Positions 34,139 through 44,344 of a DNA stretch of 64,000 bases are shown piece after piece. The position numbers and the translations under genes were made by a program. This stretch comes from Brevibacterium spongiae. Its GTDB lineage: Bacteria > Actinomycetota > Actinomycetes > Actinomycetales > Brevibacteriaceae. The notes beneath the pieces are model-generated. The model was not told where the DNA came from. It made no database searches and saw only the letters and a list, made by a program, of their open reading frames with translations. Position 1 is the first letter of the stretch; each line of letters starts with the position of its first letter. The stretch covers positions 1,550,001 through 1,614,000 of the forward strand of contig NZ_CP093443.1 in NCBI RefSeq assembly GCF_026168515.1, in the 5' to 3' direction.

Positions 34139-36928
34139 TCAGAACAGTGCTGAATCGTCGTCATCATCGTCGTGGGAGACGATGACGGCATCCTCGTCGT
34201 CGAACTTCGACCGGGCGATCTCATCCTTCGCATCATCGAGGTCGAGGTCGAGCCCATCGAAGCTGGTGGCCAGCCCCTGCTCACCGCCGCGACGCTTGCC
34301 TGCCGACTTCTTCCCGGCAGACGCCTTCCCAGCAGACCTGCCCTTGCCGGTGCCGCGGGCAGAACCCGCATCCGCTTCGGCGCTCGAGTCTTCGGGCTCG
34401 GCAGCGTACTCGTCGCCGGCATCTGCGTCGTCTGCCGTCGCCGCAGCGGTGTGGTCGATGCTTTCGGCCCCACCGAGGCGGGGCAGAGTTCCGATGACGT
34501 CGATCTTCGACTCCAACGGCGATCCCGTCCCGTCACGTCGCGACAGTTCCGCCGGCAGGATCCTGGCTCCGCCGGCTGACGCAGCCGCCTGCGGCGAATC
34601 TCCGACCCAGGCCAGAGACAGTTCGGTCTCTCCCTTGAGGAATTTGTGGGCGCGCACCCCCGAGGTGGCTCGGCCCTTGGTCGGGAACTCGGAGAATTCG
34701 CTGACCTTGATCGACGATGACGGGGCACCGTAGAAGTTCTCACCGCTGGCGATGGTGACGACGGCGAAGCTGCCGAGTTCGGCATCTGCGTCTCCGTCCT
34801 CATCGGTCTTCGCGGCTTTCGGCGTCATTCCGAAGAACACGACTCGCGCATCGGCGGCGACCTTGATTCCGGCCACACCCGAAGCATTCCAGCCCTGGGC
34901 GCGCAGGCCCGAGGCGTCGAAGGCGAGCAGCTGAGCGTTCGAGGTCACGAACACGGCCAGGGAATCGTCGATATCTTCGGGCTGTGCGACGCCGACGACC
35001 GTGTCCTTGCCCTTGAGGGTGATCGCCTCCCATTCGTTTTTGTTCGGTCGCCCGGTCACCGACACCCGCTTGACCACGCCCTGGGCGGTGCCGATGACGA
35101 ACTCACGATCGAGGTCGATGAGCCCGAGGATCTTCTCGTTCTTCTCCAGCGCCGCGTACTCGGCGATCTTCACCCCTCCGGCGACATTGGGTCGCGCGGC
35201 GGCCGGAGGCAGTGCCGGGAGGTCGACGACATCGACCATGTGCAGTCGTCCGGTCGTGGTCACTGCGCCGACCTTGCCCTGTGTCGTGGTCACGATCTCC
35301 GACGTCAGCGCATCATGGCTGGAGCGCTTGCCGTCGCGGGCCAGCGGTGCAGCGTCCGAGGTGCGGGCGATGCGCCCGGACGTCGACAGGAGCACTCGGC
35401 AGGGGGAGTCGGCGATCTTAAGGTTTGTCGGAGCCTTCTTGCCCTTGGCCGTGAGCTCCTTCATCGATCCTTCGATGAGCACGGTGCGCCGTGGCGAACC
35501 GATGATCTCTGCGGTCGCTTCGAGTTCGGCGGCGACGAGTTCACGCAGCTTCGCCTCATCGGCCAGCAGCGATTCGAGGTAGTCGATGCGCTTCTTCAGT
35601 TCGTCCCGCTCAGCTTCGAGTTCGAGCCGGGAGAACTTCGTGAGCCTGCGCAGCTGCAGGTCGAGGATGTAGGTCGCCTGCAGCTCGGAGAGCTCGAAGA
35701 CGTCCATCAGCCGGGTGCGTGCGGTGGCCGCATCATCGGAGGAGCGGATGAGCTGGATGACCTCGTCGATGTCGAGGATCGCAATGAGCAGACCTTCGAC
35801 GAGGTGGAGCCGGTCCTTGGCCTTGCGCAGCTGGAAGACGGTGCGCCGGCGCACGACGTCGATGCGATGGCTGAGATAGACCATGAGCAGGTCCCGCAGC
35901 CCCAACGTCGAGGGCTGGCCTTCGACGAGGCAGACGTTGTTGATGCCGAAGGACTCCTCGAGAGGGGTCTGCCGGTAGAGTTCGGCGAGCACCGCTTCGG
36001 GGTTGAAGCCGTTCTTGATCCCGATCACCAGGCGCATGCCGTTCTTGCGGTCGGAGTAGTCATCGATCGACGCGATTCCGGTCAGCTTCTTCGCACCGAC
36101 GGCGTCCTTGACCTTCGAGACCACCTTCTCCGGACCGACCAGGTAGGGCAGCTCGGTGACGACGATGCCCTTGCGGCGGGCACTGATGTTCTCGATCGAC
36201 ACTGTGGCGCGGGTGCGGAACGTGCCGCGCCCCGTCTCATAGGCCTCGCGCACACCGTCGAGGCCGATGATCCGACCGCCCGTGGGCAGATCGGGTCCGG
36301 GAATGAAGCGCATGAGCTCATTGAGACTCGCATCCGGGTTGCGGATGAGGTGGGCACAGGCGGTGATGACCTCGCCGGGATTGTGCGGGGCCATATTCGT
36401 GGCCATGCCGACCGCGATGCCCGAGGCCCCATTGATGAGCAGGTTCGGGAAGGCGCTCGGCAGGACTTCTGGTTGGGTCAGCGTGTTGTCGTAGTTCGGG
36501 ATGAAGTCGACGACGTCTTCGTCGAGGCCGGCGATCATCTGCATCGACGCCGTGGTCAGCCGGGCCTCGGTGTAGCGGGGTGCGGCAGGTCCGTCATCGA
36601 GGGAACCGAAGTTGCCGTGCCCGTCGACCAGCGGCACCCGCATGATGAAGTCCTGGCTCAGACGCACCAGCGCGTCATAGATCGCCGAATCGCCGTGGGG
36701 GTGGAGCTTGCCCATGACATCACCGACGATGCGGGAAGACTTCACATGACCGCGTTCGGGGCGCAGCCCCATATCGCCCATCTGGTAGACGATGCGCCGC
36801 TGGACGGGTTTGAGACCATCGCGGGCGTCGGGCAGTGCGCGTGAGTAGATGACCGAATACGCATACTCGAGGTACGAGCTCTCCATCTCTGAAGAGACGT
36901 CGACATCGATGACTCTGCCTTCGGGCAT
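34139..36928 (-). CDS. parC: DNA topoisomerase IV subunit A (ParC-type)
   Basis: 929 residues. The N-terminal breakage-reunion domain has [44 protein letters not shown] (quinolone-resistance region, wild-type-like S and D residues) and the catalytic Tyr in [10 protein letters not shown]. The C-terminal beta-pinwheel lacks the GyrA box QRRGG(K/R)G; at the blade 1 region it reads [15 protein letters not shown], hence ParC rather than GyrA. The last 150 residues are acidic and repetitive, with K-rich [18 protein letters not shown] precedes ATG 36928. Confidence 0.88.
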   Translation of the reverse strand: MPEGRVIDVDVSSEMESSYLEYAYSVIYSRALPDARDGLKPVQRRIVYQMGDMGLRPERGHVKSSRIVGDVMGKLHPHGDSAIYDALVRLSQDFIMRVPLVDGHGNFGSLDDGPAAPRYTEARLTTASMQMIAGLDEDVVDFIPNYDNTLTQPEVLPSAFPNLLINGASGIAVGMATNMAPHNPGEVITACAHLIRNPDASLNELMRFIPGPDLPTGGRIIGLDGVREAYETGRGTFRTRATVSIENISARRKGIVVTELPYLVGPEKVVSKVKDAVGAKKLTGIASIDDYSDRKNGMRLVIGIKNGFNPEAVLAELYRQTPLEESFGINNVCLVEGQPSTLGLRDLLMVYLSHRIDVVRRRTVFQLRKAKDRLHLVEGLLIAILDIDEVIQLIRSSDDAATARTRLMDVFELSELQATYILDLQLRRLTKFSRLELEAERDELKKRIDYLESLLADEAKLRELVAAELEATAEIIGSPRRTVLIEGSMKELTAKGKKAPTNLKIADSPCRVLLSTSGRIARTSDAAPLARDGKRSSHDALTSEIVTTTQGKVGAVTTTGRLHMVDVVDLPALPPAAARPNVAGGVKIAEYAALEKNEKILGLIDLDREFVIGTAQGVVKRVSVTGRPNKNEWEAITLKGKDTVVGVAQPEDIDDSLAVFVTSNAQLLAFDASGLRAQGWNASGVAGIKVAADARVVFFGMTPKAAKTDEDGDADAELGSFAVVTIASGENFYGAPSSSIKVSEFSEFPTKGRATSGVRAHKFLKGETELSLAWVGDSPQAAASAGGARILPAELSRRDGTGSPLESKIDVIGTLPRLGGAESIDHTAAATADDADAGDEYAAEPEDSSAEADAGSARGTGKGRSAGKASAGKKSAGKRRGGEQGLATSFDGLDLDLDDAKDEIARSKFDDEDAVIVSHDDDDDDSALF

Positions 36929-37076
36929 GGAACTCCTTTGACGCACGAACTGTTCGATTCGGCCACCTGCCCGCTCCGAAGCCGTGCCTCAGCGTGGGCG
37001 TGCACCCGTCGATTCTAACGTTCGATTTGCGATCTCCGGCTCAATCGGGAGTTCCGGGAGGTTTCGTGTCGGAAGT

Positions 37077-37631
37077 TCAGGCGTTTTCGCGTGAGCTGCG
37101 CAGCCAGACGAAGAACTCCTTGAGGTAGGCCTCGATATGGGCGCGTTCAGCGGTTCCGTTGATGAGTTCGCTGATCATCATGCCGGCGACCGAGCTGTTG
37201 ACCCGACGCGCGTAGTCGGCGTCGATTCCGGCGAAGCGCATGATGAAGTCCTGGATCGCGCGGAGGTTCTTCTCCTTGGCGACCACGGCCTCCGGCGGCA
37301 GCGCCGGGTCGAGGCTGAGCATCATCATCGTGTAGAACCGGTTGCGGTCGGTCGTCAGCCAGTTCATGCAGAAGTCGATGGCGATCTCGATCGGGTCGGC
37401 GTCCTGGGCGCGCACCAGCTCCGGGATGCGTTCGAGCTGCTGCGTGTTCAGGTACCCGATGCGTTCCATGATTCCGGTGATCAGGGCATCGCGGGTGCGG
37501 TAGACATTCGAGGTCGAGCCCACCGGCAGCTCAGCCAATGCGTCGACTGCCCGGTGAGTGAGTCCGCGGACACCTTGTTCGGCGACTACGGCGATGGCGG
37601 AATCGGTGACGACGTCTTTGCGCGAAATCAT
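37077..37631 (-). CDS. TetR-like transcriptional regulator
   Basis: 184 residues with a short TetR-type N-terminus (TDSAIAVVAEQGVRGLTHRAVDALAELPVGSTSNVYRTRDALITGI; key part THRAVDALAELPVGSTSNVYR) and an all-helical C-terminal domain (FYTMMMLSLDPALPPEAV). The HTH form is that of TetR relatives that control small exporters or fatty-acid genes. No target gene is adjacent on the divergent side. A candidate operator ACACGAA-N10-TTCGTGT lies about 113 bp upstream at 37744-37767. Confidence 0.8.
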   Translation of the reverse strand: MISRKDVVTDSAIAVVAEQGVRGLTHRAVDALAELPVGSTSNVYRTRDALITGIMERIGYLNTQQLERIPELVRAQDADPIEIAIDFCMNWLTTDRNRFYTMMMLSLDPALPPEAVVAKEKNLRAIQDFIMRFAGIDADYARRVNSSVAGMMISELINGTAERAHIEAYLKEFFVWLRSSRENA

Positions 37632-37973
37632 GACTGTGAGGCCTCGCTCTCATGGGACACCCGCAGGTCGCCGGTGCCTTGGACGGTGGGTGGCCAGGAT
37701 GCCGGCCACAGACAGTGGCCGCCGGAGCGGCCACTCATTGAAAACACGAATTCATAACTTTTCGTGTCGAACGGATACAGACACTACCCCGCAAGTCTGC
37801 GAATTGGTATAGGACTCGCCAACCTGACAGTCGGTTCCCAAAATTCTGCGCGGGTGGCAAGCCGACGCTGAGTCCCCTTTGAGCTCCGCCGCTGAAAGGG
37901 GGCCACCTCACAGCTGTCAGCTCACAGCCGTCACCTCAGAGGCCTCACCCCGGAAGCGTCAGCTCAAAGGGCC
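37632..37973. other. Intergenic region with operator-like repeat and tandem 14-mers
   Basis: 342 bp without a convincing gene. It holds an inverted repeat ACACGAA-N10-TTCGTGT (37744-37767), probably regulatory for the tetR gene. A hairpin CCCCTTT-N14-AAAGGGG (37874-37901) may end the acetyltransferase message. A row of about five 14-bp units (37907-37977), such as CTCACAGCTGTCAG and CTCACAGCCGTCAC, runs into the stop codon of the acetyltransferase gene. Confidence 0.55.
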
Positions 37974-37977
37974 TCAG
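37907..37977. repeat. Tandem 14-bp units at the acetyltransferase stop codon
   Basis: Units start at 37907, 37921, 37935, 37949 and 37963 (the last 15 bp) with varying identity. Read on the minus strand, most carry TGAG or TGAC, as in the terminal AGCTGAG of the gene that ends at 37974. Confidence 0.55.
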
Positions 37978-40646
37978 CTGAGCAGTCGACGGGTGCCGTC
38001 GATGCGCGTGGCGTCCGGGAGCAGGTCGACATGGGCGCTGAGCACATGGGACTCGGTCTCCGTGGCGACGATGGGGTGGATGACGAGTTCGAGGATCTGC
38101 GGATGGTTCTCCACCATCACGGACAGCCGCTCGAGCACTCTGCGCAGCGGTTCGATGTTCATCGGCGGCAGTCCTCGGTAGCCGAAGAGTCGGGGGGAGG
38201 CCTTGATCGAACGGATCATGTCCTCGGCCTCATTGTCCGTGACCGGCGCGACCCTGTGTTCGACATCGCCGAGCAGCTCCGTCGAGTCGCCGGCCAGAGA
38301 GAAGGCCAGCAGCGGGCCGAGCAGCGGGTCCTCCCCGGCGCGGATGACACACGGCACACCATGCGGGGCCATCGCCTGCACATCGACGAGAGGCTCGTCC
38401 TCATCGGTGAGCTGTCGGATGGTGTTCTGGACGGCGGTGAAGTCCTCGGCGAGCTCTTCGGGTGAGTCGATGTTCAAGCGCACGCCACCGAGCTCCATCC
38501 GGTGCCGCAGCACATTCGTCACGGCCTTGAGCGCGACGGGGTAGCCGATCTTCTCCGCGGCCGCGAGCCCCTCTTCGACGGTGGACGCCGCGAAGTACGG
38601 GAGCACATCGATGCCGTAGGCGTTGAGCAGGGCGCGGGTGTCGTCGCGTTCGAGCCGGACGGGGCTGCCCGGCTCCGCTCCGTCGAGTGCCGAATCGATG
38701 ATCGACCGCACCTTCTTGTCATCGATGTCGTCGAGCTCGACGTATGTGCCGTGGTCGGCGGCCCGCCACCGCGCATAGTCCGTGGCTCGGGCGAGTGCCC
38801 ACACCGCATCCTCGGGGCCGATGTAGCTGGGCACTGTGCGGGAGACGCGATTGCCGTGCTCATCGGTGAGGAAGGTGGTGAGCTCTTCGTGGACGCCCTG
38901 GATGCCGAGGAAGCACGCGACCGTGGTCTTGCCCGACCGTGCCGCGGACTCGGACAGCAGCGCCGCGATCTCCGCCTCTTCGGCTCCGGCGGAGGGGGTG
39001 AAGGTGACGATGACCGAATCGACGTCGTTGCGGGCGTACATCGCATCGAGTTCGGCACGGAAGGTCTGCGTATCGACCTCCGGGTGCAGCGAGACCGGAT
39101 CCGTGCCCACGTGCAGACCCTCGGACCGGGCCCGCTGCATGATCAGAGTCCCCATCGCCGCGGAGTTGCCGATCACTCCGACCCGTCGACCGGCGGGCAG
39201 CTTCTGAGAGGAGAACACCTGAGCGAGGTCGAAGAGGCGGTGGATGGTGTCGGCACGGATCACGCCCGCCTGTTCGAGCACCTGGTCGAGGGTGTGCGGA
39301 GCCAGGGACGAGGTGCGCACGATGTGACCGGGCGGCAGCTCCCTGCCTGTGAGGTCGGATTTGATGACGATGACCGGTTTGACCCGTGACACCCGGCGGG
39401 CGATGCGGGAGAACTTCCGCGGATTGCCGATGGACTCGAGATAGAGGCCGACGGTCTGCGTGGCCGGGTCCTCCTCCCAGTACTGCAGCAGGTCATTGCC
39501 CGAGAGGTCCGCGCGATTGCCCGCGGAGACGAAGGTCGAGATGCCCAGGCCGCGGTTCTTCGCCGCTGCCAGCAGCGCGGTGCCCAAGGCTCCGGACTGG
39601 CTGAAGAGGCCGAGAGTCCCGGAGGCGGGCAGGAACGGTGCCAGCGAGGCGTTGAGAGAGATGTCCTCGGCCTCATTGACCAGGCCGAAGGAGTTCGGTC
39701 CGACGACGCGCATGCCGTAGGCGCGTGAGGTCGCGACCATCCGCCGCTGCAGCTCGGCGCCCTCGGGTCCGGTCTCGGCGAATCCGGAGGAGATGACGAG
39801 CACGGCCTTGACTCCGTGCACGGCGCAGTCCTTGACCACCTCGGTGACGGATTCGGCCGGGACCGCGATGACGGCGAGGTCGGCCTTGCCGGGCAGGTCC
39901 GCCAAGCTCGGGTAGGCCTGGACCCCGGCGATCTGATCGGCTTCGGGGTGGACGACCCAGAGATCGCCGGTGAACTTCGCGGCCGTGATGTTGCGGATGA
40001 GCAGATGACCGGTGGAATTGCGTTTGCGGCTGGCGCCGATGACCGCCACCGAGGTGGGGTGGAGGACCGTGCGCACGCTCAGGGCCTCGGCCCTGTGCTC
40101 CCGAGAGGCCTGGACCTCGATCGACCGTGCCGTCGGGTCGATGTCGAAGTTCACGGCCACCACGCCGTCGTCGAAACCGCGGGAGACTTCGTAGCCGGCG
40201 GCCTGGAAGACCTGGAGCATCGAACGATTCTGCGGCAGCACCTCGGCGGTGAATCTCTGGATACCGGCCTCTCTGGCGGCCGCGGCGAGGTGCTCGAGGA
40301 GAATCGAGCCGATGCCGCGACCCTGGTGGGCGTCGGCGATGTTGAAGGCCACCTCGGCGTCGGTGTCGGAGATCTTGTCGAACCGGCCCACGCCGATGAT
40401 GTCGTCGCCGATGAGCATGATGAGGGCGACCCGGTCGCGGTGGTCGACGTTGACGAAGCGTTCGAGATCGCGTTTCGGCAGCCGCGGCAGCGGGGCGAAG
40501 AAGCGCAGGTACACGGACTCCGGTGACTGGGCCTCATGCATCCTGGCCAGGGCATCGGCATCGGCAGGGGTGATCGGACGCAGATGGGCGGTGCCGCCGT
40601 CACGGAGGACGACATCGGCTTCCCACCCGGCAGGATAATTTTCCAT
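37974..40646 (-). CDS. GNAT acetyltransferase fused to NDP-forming acyl-CoA synthetase-like domain
   Basis: 890 residues. The N-terminal GNAT domain (residues about 15-170) has acetyl-CoA motif NIADAHQGRGIGSILLEHLA. Then come a CoA-binding fold (SVAVIGASRKRNSTGHLLIRN), succinyl-CoA-ligase-like domains (SQSGALGTALLAAAKNRGLG) and a C-terminal ATP-grasp domain (LLNAYGIDVLPYF, GYPVALKA). It resembles protein lysine acetyltransferases of the Pat type with reversed domain order, as in Streptomyces PatA. Near residue 443 the SHTG phosphohistidine motif of active synthetases reads RTSSLAP, so the synthetase part is probably a regulatory sensor. ATG 40646 follows the promoter of the divergent DUF5998 gene. 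Confidence 0.88.
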   Translation of the reverse strand: MENYPAGWEADVVLRDGGTAHLRPITPADADALARMHEAQSPESVYLRFFAPLPRLPKRDLERFVNVDHRDRVALIMLIGDDIIGVGRFDKISDTDAEVAFNIADAHQGRGIGSILLEHLAAAAREAGIQRFTAEVLPQNRSMLQVFQAAGYEVSRGFDDGVVAVNFDIDPTARSIEVQASREHRAEALSVRTVLHPTSVAVIGASRKRNSTGHLLIRNITAAKFTGDLWVVHPEADQIAGVQAYPSLADLPGKADLAVIAVPAESVTEVVKDCAVHGVKAVLVISSGFAETGPEGAELQRRMVATSRAYGMRVVGPNSFGLVNEAEDISLNASLAPFLPASGTLGLFSQSGALGTALLAAAKNRGLGISTFVSAGNRADLSGNDLLQYWEEDPATQTVGLYLESIGNPRKFSRIARRVSRVKPVIVIKSDLTGRELPPGHIVRTSSLAPHTLDQVLEQAGVIRADTIHRLFDLAQVFSSQKLPAGRRVGVIGNSAAMGTLIMQRARSEGLHVGTDPVSLHPEVDTQTFRAELDAMYARNDVDSVIVTFTPSAGAEEAEIAALLSESAARSGKTTVACFLGIQGVHEELTTFLTDEHGNRVSRTVPSYIGPEDAVWALARATDYARWRAADHGTYVELDDIDDKKVRSIIDSALDGAEPGSPVRLERDDTRALLNAYGIDVLPYFAASTVEEGLAAAEKIGYPVALKAVTNVLRHRMELGGVRLNIDSPEELAEDFTAVQNTIRQLTDEDEPLVDVQAMAPHGVPCVIRAGEDPLLGPLLAFSLAGDSTELLGDVEHRVAPVTDNEAEDMIRSIKASPRLFGYRGLPPMNIEPLRRVLERLSVMVENHPQILELVIHPIVATETESHVLSAHVDLLPDATRIDGTRRLLS

Positions 40647-40745
40647 GGTCCCAGCATATGCGTCTGCTCACGTTTGTGGCCGACCGTGTGCGGGCAGTGC
40701 CGGCTCCGCTGGGAAGTGTCAGGGGAGTGGGGCACAATGGTGGGC

Positions 40746-41333
40746 ATGGCATTACCCGAGGTTCTCGTTCACGATCTGCAGTCGGCCGGCTACTATCCGC
40801 AGCTGACTCAGGGCATACTCGCCGACTCGCTCTTCGACGAACCGGTACTGGCACACTTCGTCCACATCGACACCCATGTCGACATCGAATCGATCCACCG
40901 TCACGTCACGGCCTTCGTGCTCACAGAGACCCGTCTGCTGCTGGCCCACGTCGACGACGATCCGAATGCCGAACCGGGTTCGAAACCGCGGGCGGTCACC
41001 AGCAGTGAGGACATCGAGCTCGACCGATTGGGCACCGTGATGGTCGGCCGGACCTTCGCCGATCCTGCCGCCTTTCAGCCCGGCGACAAGCCCGTGGAGG
41101 TCTCTCTCACACTGTCCTGGGGCGCATCGAAGCGGATCGAGGCATTCCCCGAGACCTGTGGCGACCCTAACTGCATGGGAGATCACGGCTACGGCGGATC
41201 GGTGTTCGCCGAAGACGTCATGATCCGGGTCTCCGCCCAGGCAGAAGGGCAGGCCGCCGTCGACCGCATCGCCGAATTCTCCGGCAAGCTGCGGGCCGCG
41301 GTCTTCCACGCCCGCCTGCGGTCACGCCGCTGA
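40746..41333 (+). CDS. DUF5998 family protein
   Basis: 195 residues found in many actinobacteria next to the phosphodiesterase gene that follows here. Visible features: LPEVLVHDLQSAGYYPQLTQGILADSLF, a HVDIESIHRHVTAFVLTETRLLLAHVDD core, and a CGDPNCMGDHGY motif with two Cys and a His that could bind metal. Function is unknown. ATG 40746 lies 8 bp from a CACAAT element and may be leaderless; ATG 40737 is also in frame. The stop overlaps the next ATG (TGATG). Confidence 0.75.
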   Translation: MALPEVLVHDLQSAGYYPQLTQGILADSLFDEPVLAHFVHIDTHVDIESIHRHVTAFVLTETRLLLAHVDDDPNAEPGSKPRAVTSSEDIELDRLGTVMVGRTFADPAAFQPGDKPVEVSLTLSWGASKRIEAFPETCGDPNCMGDHGYGGSVFAEDVMIRVSAQAEGQAAVDRIAEFSGKLRAAVFHARLRSRR

Positions 41334-42511
41334 TGAGCGAGGCAGCACCGCAGACCCCGGAAGACTCCGAGCCGCTGGGACCACCGGACTATGCGAGTCC
41401 CATCCTCTCCGATGTCGTCCCTGCCGCGGCGCTCAGCCTCGGCGCAGGCGACATCTTCGACGCCGAGATGCGGGAGCGGGCACAGGCGCTCGGACTCGAC
41501 CGGGATTCTCGGACCACGATCGTCGTGCTCATCGACGGGCTCGGGGAGCAGCAGCTGCGCCGCTACAGCGGCTACACCCCGTTCTTCCGGTCGCAGGCCG
41601 CAGCCCGCAAGACGCTGTCGGCCGGGTTCCCCTCGACGACGGCGAACTCGCTGTCCTCCCTGGCCACGGGCCGTCTGCCCGGCGCGCACGGGGTCGTCGG
41701 CTACCGTGTCCTCGACCCGGAGAAGGACGCCGTCTTTAACCAGCTGACCTGGAACCTCGACGTCGATCCGCTCGCATGGGTGCCCGATGCCACACTGTTC
41801 GAGCGGCTCACCGATGCCTCGGTCGACGTGGTCAGCCTCGGAGAGAAGAAGTTCGCCGGACGCGGACTCAACCGCGCATCGCTGCGTGGTGGCAGGTTCC
41901 GTGATTCGAAGACCCTCGAGGAGCGCTGCGCGCAGGCCCTGGCCGAAGCGAAGGCCCCTGGCCGGCGGCTCGTCTACCTCTACTGGGGAAACCTGGACAA
42001 GACCGGTCATGTGCACGGTTCCGATTCGGCGGCCTGGACCGAGGAGCTCGAGCACGTCGACCTCGCCCTGTCTCGGCTCGCCTCGGATCTGCCTCATGAT
42101 GCGACGATGATCGTCACCGCCGACCACGGGATGGTCGACATCGACCACGACCGGCGCCTCGACCTCGCCGCAGCCCCCGAACTCAAGTCCGGGCTGCGCC
42201 ACGTCGGCGGGGAACCGCGGGCTCTGCATCTCTATGCCGATGCCGGCGCCGAGGCGGACGTCGAGTCCGCATGGACCGAGACGCTCGGGGACCGCGGCCT
42301 CGTTCTCCCGAAGACGGAAGCCATCGCCCGCGGATACTTCGGACCCGTCGCAGCGCACGTCAACCCGCGGATCGGAGACCTCATCGTCATCTGCTCCGAC
42401 GGATTCGCCGTCGTCGATTCGGACGTGGAATCCGCCTCGGCGCTGGCCCTCGTCGGTCACCACGGCTCGACGACCGAACGCGAACTGCAGATCCCGCTCC
42501 TCGTCGTCTGA
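41333..42511 (+). CDS. Alkaline-phosphatase-superfamily phosphodiesterase/pyrophosphatase
   Basis: 392 residues. The metal and nucleophile motifs are of the nucleotide pyrophosphatase/phosphodiesterase (NPP) type: VVLIDGLGEQQL (metal Asp), AGFPSTTANSLSSLATG (nucleophile Thr), YWGNLDKTGHVHG (Asp and His) and TADHGMVDI (Asp-His). There is no signal peptide, so it should be cytoplasmic. The substrate is not clear. It is translationally coupled to the DUF5998 gene upstream, so the two probably work together. Confidence 0.88.
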   Translation: MSEAAPQTPEDSEPLGPPDYASPILSDVVPAAALSLGAGDIFDAEMRERAQALGLDRDSRTTIVVLIDGLGEQQLRRYSGYTPFFRSQAAARKTLSAGFPSTTANSLSSLATGRLPGAHGVVGYRVLDPEKDAVFNQLTWNLDVDPLAWVPDATLFERLTDASVDVVSLGEKKFAGRGLNRASLRGGRFRDSKTLEERCAQALAEAKAPGRRLVYLYWGNLDKTGHVHGSDSAAWTEELEHVDLALSRLASDLPHDATMIVTADHGMVDIDHDRRLDLAAAPELKSGLRHVGGEPRALHLYADAGAEADVESAWTETLGDRGLVLPKTEAIARGYFGPVAAHVNPRIGDLIVICSDGFAVVDSDVESASALALVGHHGSTTERELQIPLLVV

Positions 42512-42525
42512 GAACGACAGTTAGG

Positions 42526-43731
42526 ATGACTGACGTGACTTTTCCTCGAATCGGTGTCATCGGCGGCGGTCAGCTGGCACGTATGCTCGCTCCCGCCGCA
42601 GAAGCCCTCGGCATCCGCTTCTCCGTGTTCGCGGAGACCGCCGATGCTCCCGCCACTCAGGTCATCAATGAGGTGACCGTCGGCGACTATACGGACTATC
42701 CGAGCCTCAAGGCCTTCGCCGAGACCGTCGATGTCGTGACCTTCGACCACGAACACGTCCCGCCCGAGCACCTCGAAGCCCTCGTCGCGGCCGGCCACGC
42801 CGTGCGCCCGGGACCGCAGGCGCTCATCTTCGCGCAGGACAAGATCCGGATGCGCACGAAGATGGATGAGCTGGGACTGCCGAACCCGGCCTGGGCGGAG
42901 ATCACCTCCGAGGCCGACATCACGGCCTTCGCCGATCGCGTCGGATACCCCTTCATCCTCAAGACGCCGCGCGGCGGCTACGACGGCAAGGGCGTGCGTG
43001 TCATCGAACGCCTCGATGAGGCCGTCGAATGGCTCTCCGAGGTCCCGCAGCTGCTCGCCGAGGAGAAGGTCGACTTCACCCGTGAGCTGGCGGTCATGGT
43101 CGCACGCTCCCCGATGGGGCAGACAGCAGTGTGGCCGGTCGTCGAGACCTGGCAGGAGAACGGCATCTGCAAGGAGGCCATCGCGCCGGCACCCGATCTG
43201 TCAGCGGAGAAGGCACGGACCATCACCGAGGCGATCCTCACCGTCGCGGGCACCCTCGACGTCACCGGTGTGATGGCGATGGAGATGTTCGAGACCGCCG
43301 ATGGATTCCTCATCAACGAGTTCGCGATGCGCCCCCACAACACTGGGCACTGGACCCAGGACGGGGCGGTGACGAGTCAGTTCGAGCAGCATCTGCGTGC
43401 CGTCCTCGATCTGCCGCTGGGCAGCCCCGCGGCCCGGGAGGAAGTGTCCGTGATGGTCAACATCCTCGGTGCCGATCACGAGGACCTCTACCAGCCGTAT
43501 CTGCATGTCATGGCCCACGACCCGGCCGTCAAGGTCCACCTCTACGGCAAATCCGTGCGTCCCGGACGCAAGGTCGGCCATGTCAACGCCTACGGGGAGG
43601 ACCGCGCGCACGTGGTGGCGCGGGCTCGCCATGCCGCTGACTTCATCGCCGGCGTCGATGTCGACCCGCACCCGCAGATGCCCGCACCGGAGAACCTCCT
43701 GGCCGACTCCGACGCCGGCACCGAACTCTGA
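42526..43731 (+). CDS. purK: 5-(carboxyamino)imidazole ribonucleotide synthase
   Basis: 401 residues, ATP-grasp fold. The N-terminus [24 protein letters not shown] and the motifs [29 protein letters not shown] and [21 protein letters not shown] are diagnostic for PurK, which carboxylates AIR with bicarbonate and ATP in purine synthesis. ATG 42526 is listed, but TAGGAT at 42522-42527 followed by GTG 42535 suggests a leaderless start nine bases later. purE follows 50 bp downstream, giving the two-step bacterial route. Confidence 0.95.
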   Translation: MTDVTFPRIGVIGGGQLARMLAPAAEALGIRFSVFAETADAPATQVINEVTVGDYTDYPSLKAFAETVDVVTFDHEHVPPEHLEALVAAGHAVRPGPQALIFAQDKIRMRTKMDELGLPNPAWAEITSEADITAFADRVGYPFILKTPRGGYDGKGVRVIERLDEAVEWLSEVPQLLAEEKVDFTRELAVMVARSPMGQTAVWPVVETWQENGICKEAIAPAPDLSAEKARTITEAILTVAGTLDVTGVMAMEMFETADGFLINEFAMRPHNTGHWTQDGAVTSQFEQHLRAVLDLPLGSPAAREEVSVMVNILGADHEDLYQPYLHVMAHDPAVKVHLYGKSVRPGRKVGHVNAYGEDRAHVVARARHAADFIAGVDVDPHPQMPAPENLLADSDAGTEL

Positions 43732-43764
43732 GCCTGCACCGAACTGCCCATCCTGCACCGTCTG
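43718..43764. repeat. Tandem duplication at the purK stop codon
   Basis: Three imperfect units beginning GCACCGAACTCTG (43718), GCACCGAACTGCC (43736) and GCACCGTCTG (43755), spaced 18 and 19 bp. The first contains the purK stop. Confidence 0.5.
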
Positions 43765-43781
43765 CGACGAAGGAAGCACAG

Positions 43782-44306
43782 ATGACCACAGCACACGAGA
43801 CCACAGTGACAGCGGCTCCGGTCGGAATCGTCATGGGCTCGGATTCGGACTGGCCGACGATGCGCGCGGCCGCCGAGGCGCTCGAGGAGCTCGGCATCGC
43901 ATCCACCGCCGAGGTGGTCTCCGCCCATCGCATGCCCGAAGACATGGTGGAATGGGCGAAATCCGCAGCCGACCGCGGGCTGAGGGTGATCATCGCGGGG
44001 GCCGGGGGAGCGGCCCACCTGCCCGGCATGATCGCCTCGATGACCTCTCTGCCGGTCATCGGCGTTCCCGTGCCGCTGAAATACCTCGACGGCATGGACT
44101 CTCTGCTGTCGATCGTGCAGATGCCCGGGGGAGTGCCGGTGGCGACCGTGTCGATCGGCGGAGCGAAGAACGCGGGCCTCCTCGCCGCCCGCATCCTCGG
44201 CGCAGGAGCGGATGAGGAGGCTGCCGCGGTGAGGCAGCGTCTGGACACCTATCGACAGGAGCTGCGGCAGGTTGCTCTCGACAAAGGCAGGGCTCTGCAG
44301 GAATAA
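43782..44306 (+). CDS. purE: N5-carboxyaminoimidazole ribonucleotide mutase
   Basis: 174 residues. [40 protein letters not shown] and [28 protein letters not shown] are the class I PurE motifs. The enzyme moves the carboxyl group of N5-CAIR to C4, the step after PurK. GAAGGA precedes the ATG. The C-terminus has the normal [11 protein letters not shown] helix. An acyl-CoA dehydrogenase follows after 38 bp. Confidence 0.95.
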   Translation: MTTAHETTVTAAPVGIVMGSDSDWPTMRAAAEALEELGIASTAEVVSAHRMPEDMVEWAKSAADRGLRVIIAGAGGAAHLPGMIASMTSLPVIGVPVPLKYLDGMDSLLSIVQMPGGVPVATVSIGGAKNAGLLAARILGAGADEEAAAVRQRLDTYRQELRQVALDKGRALQE

Positions 44307-44344
44307 TAGATCTTGCTGAACGTACGATAAGTCTTAGGAGAATG

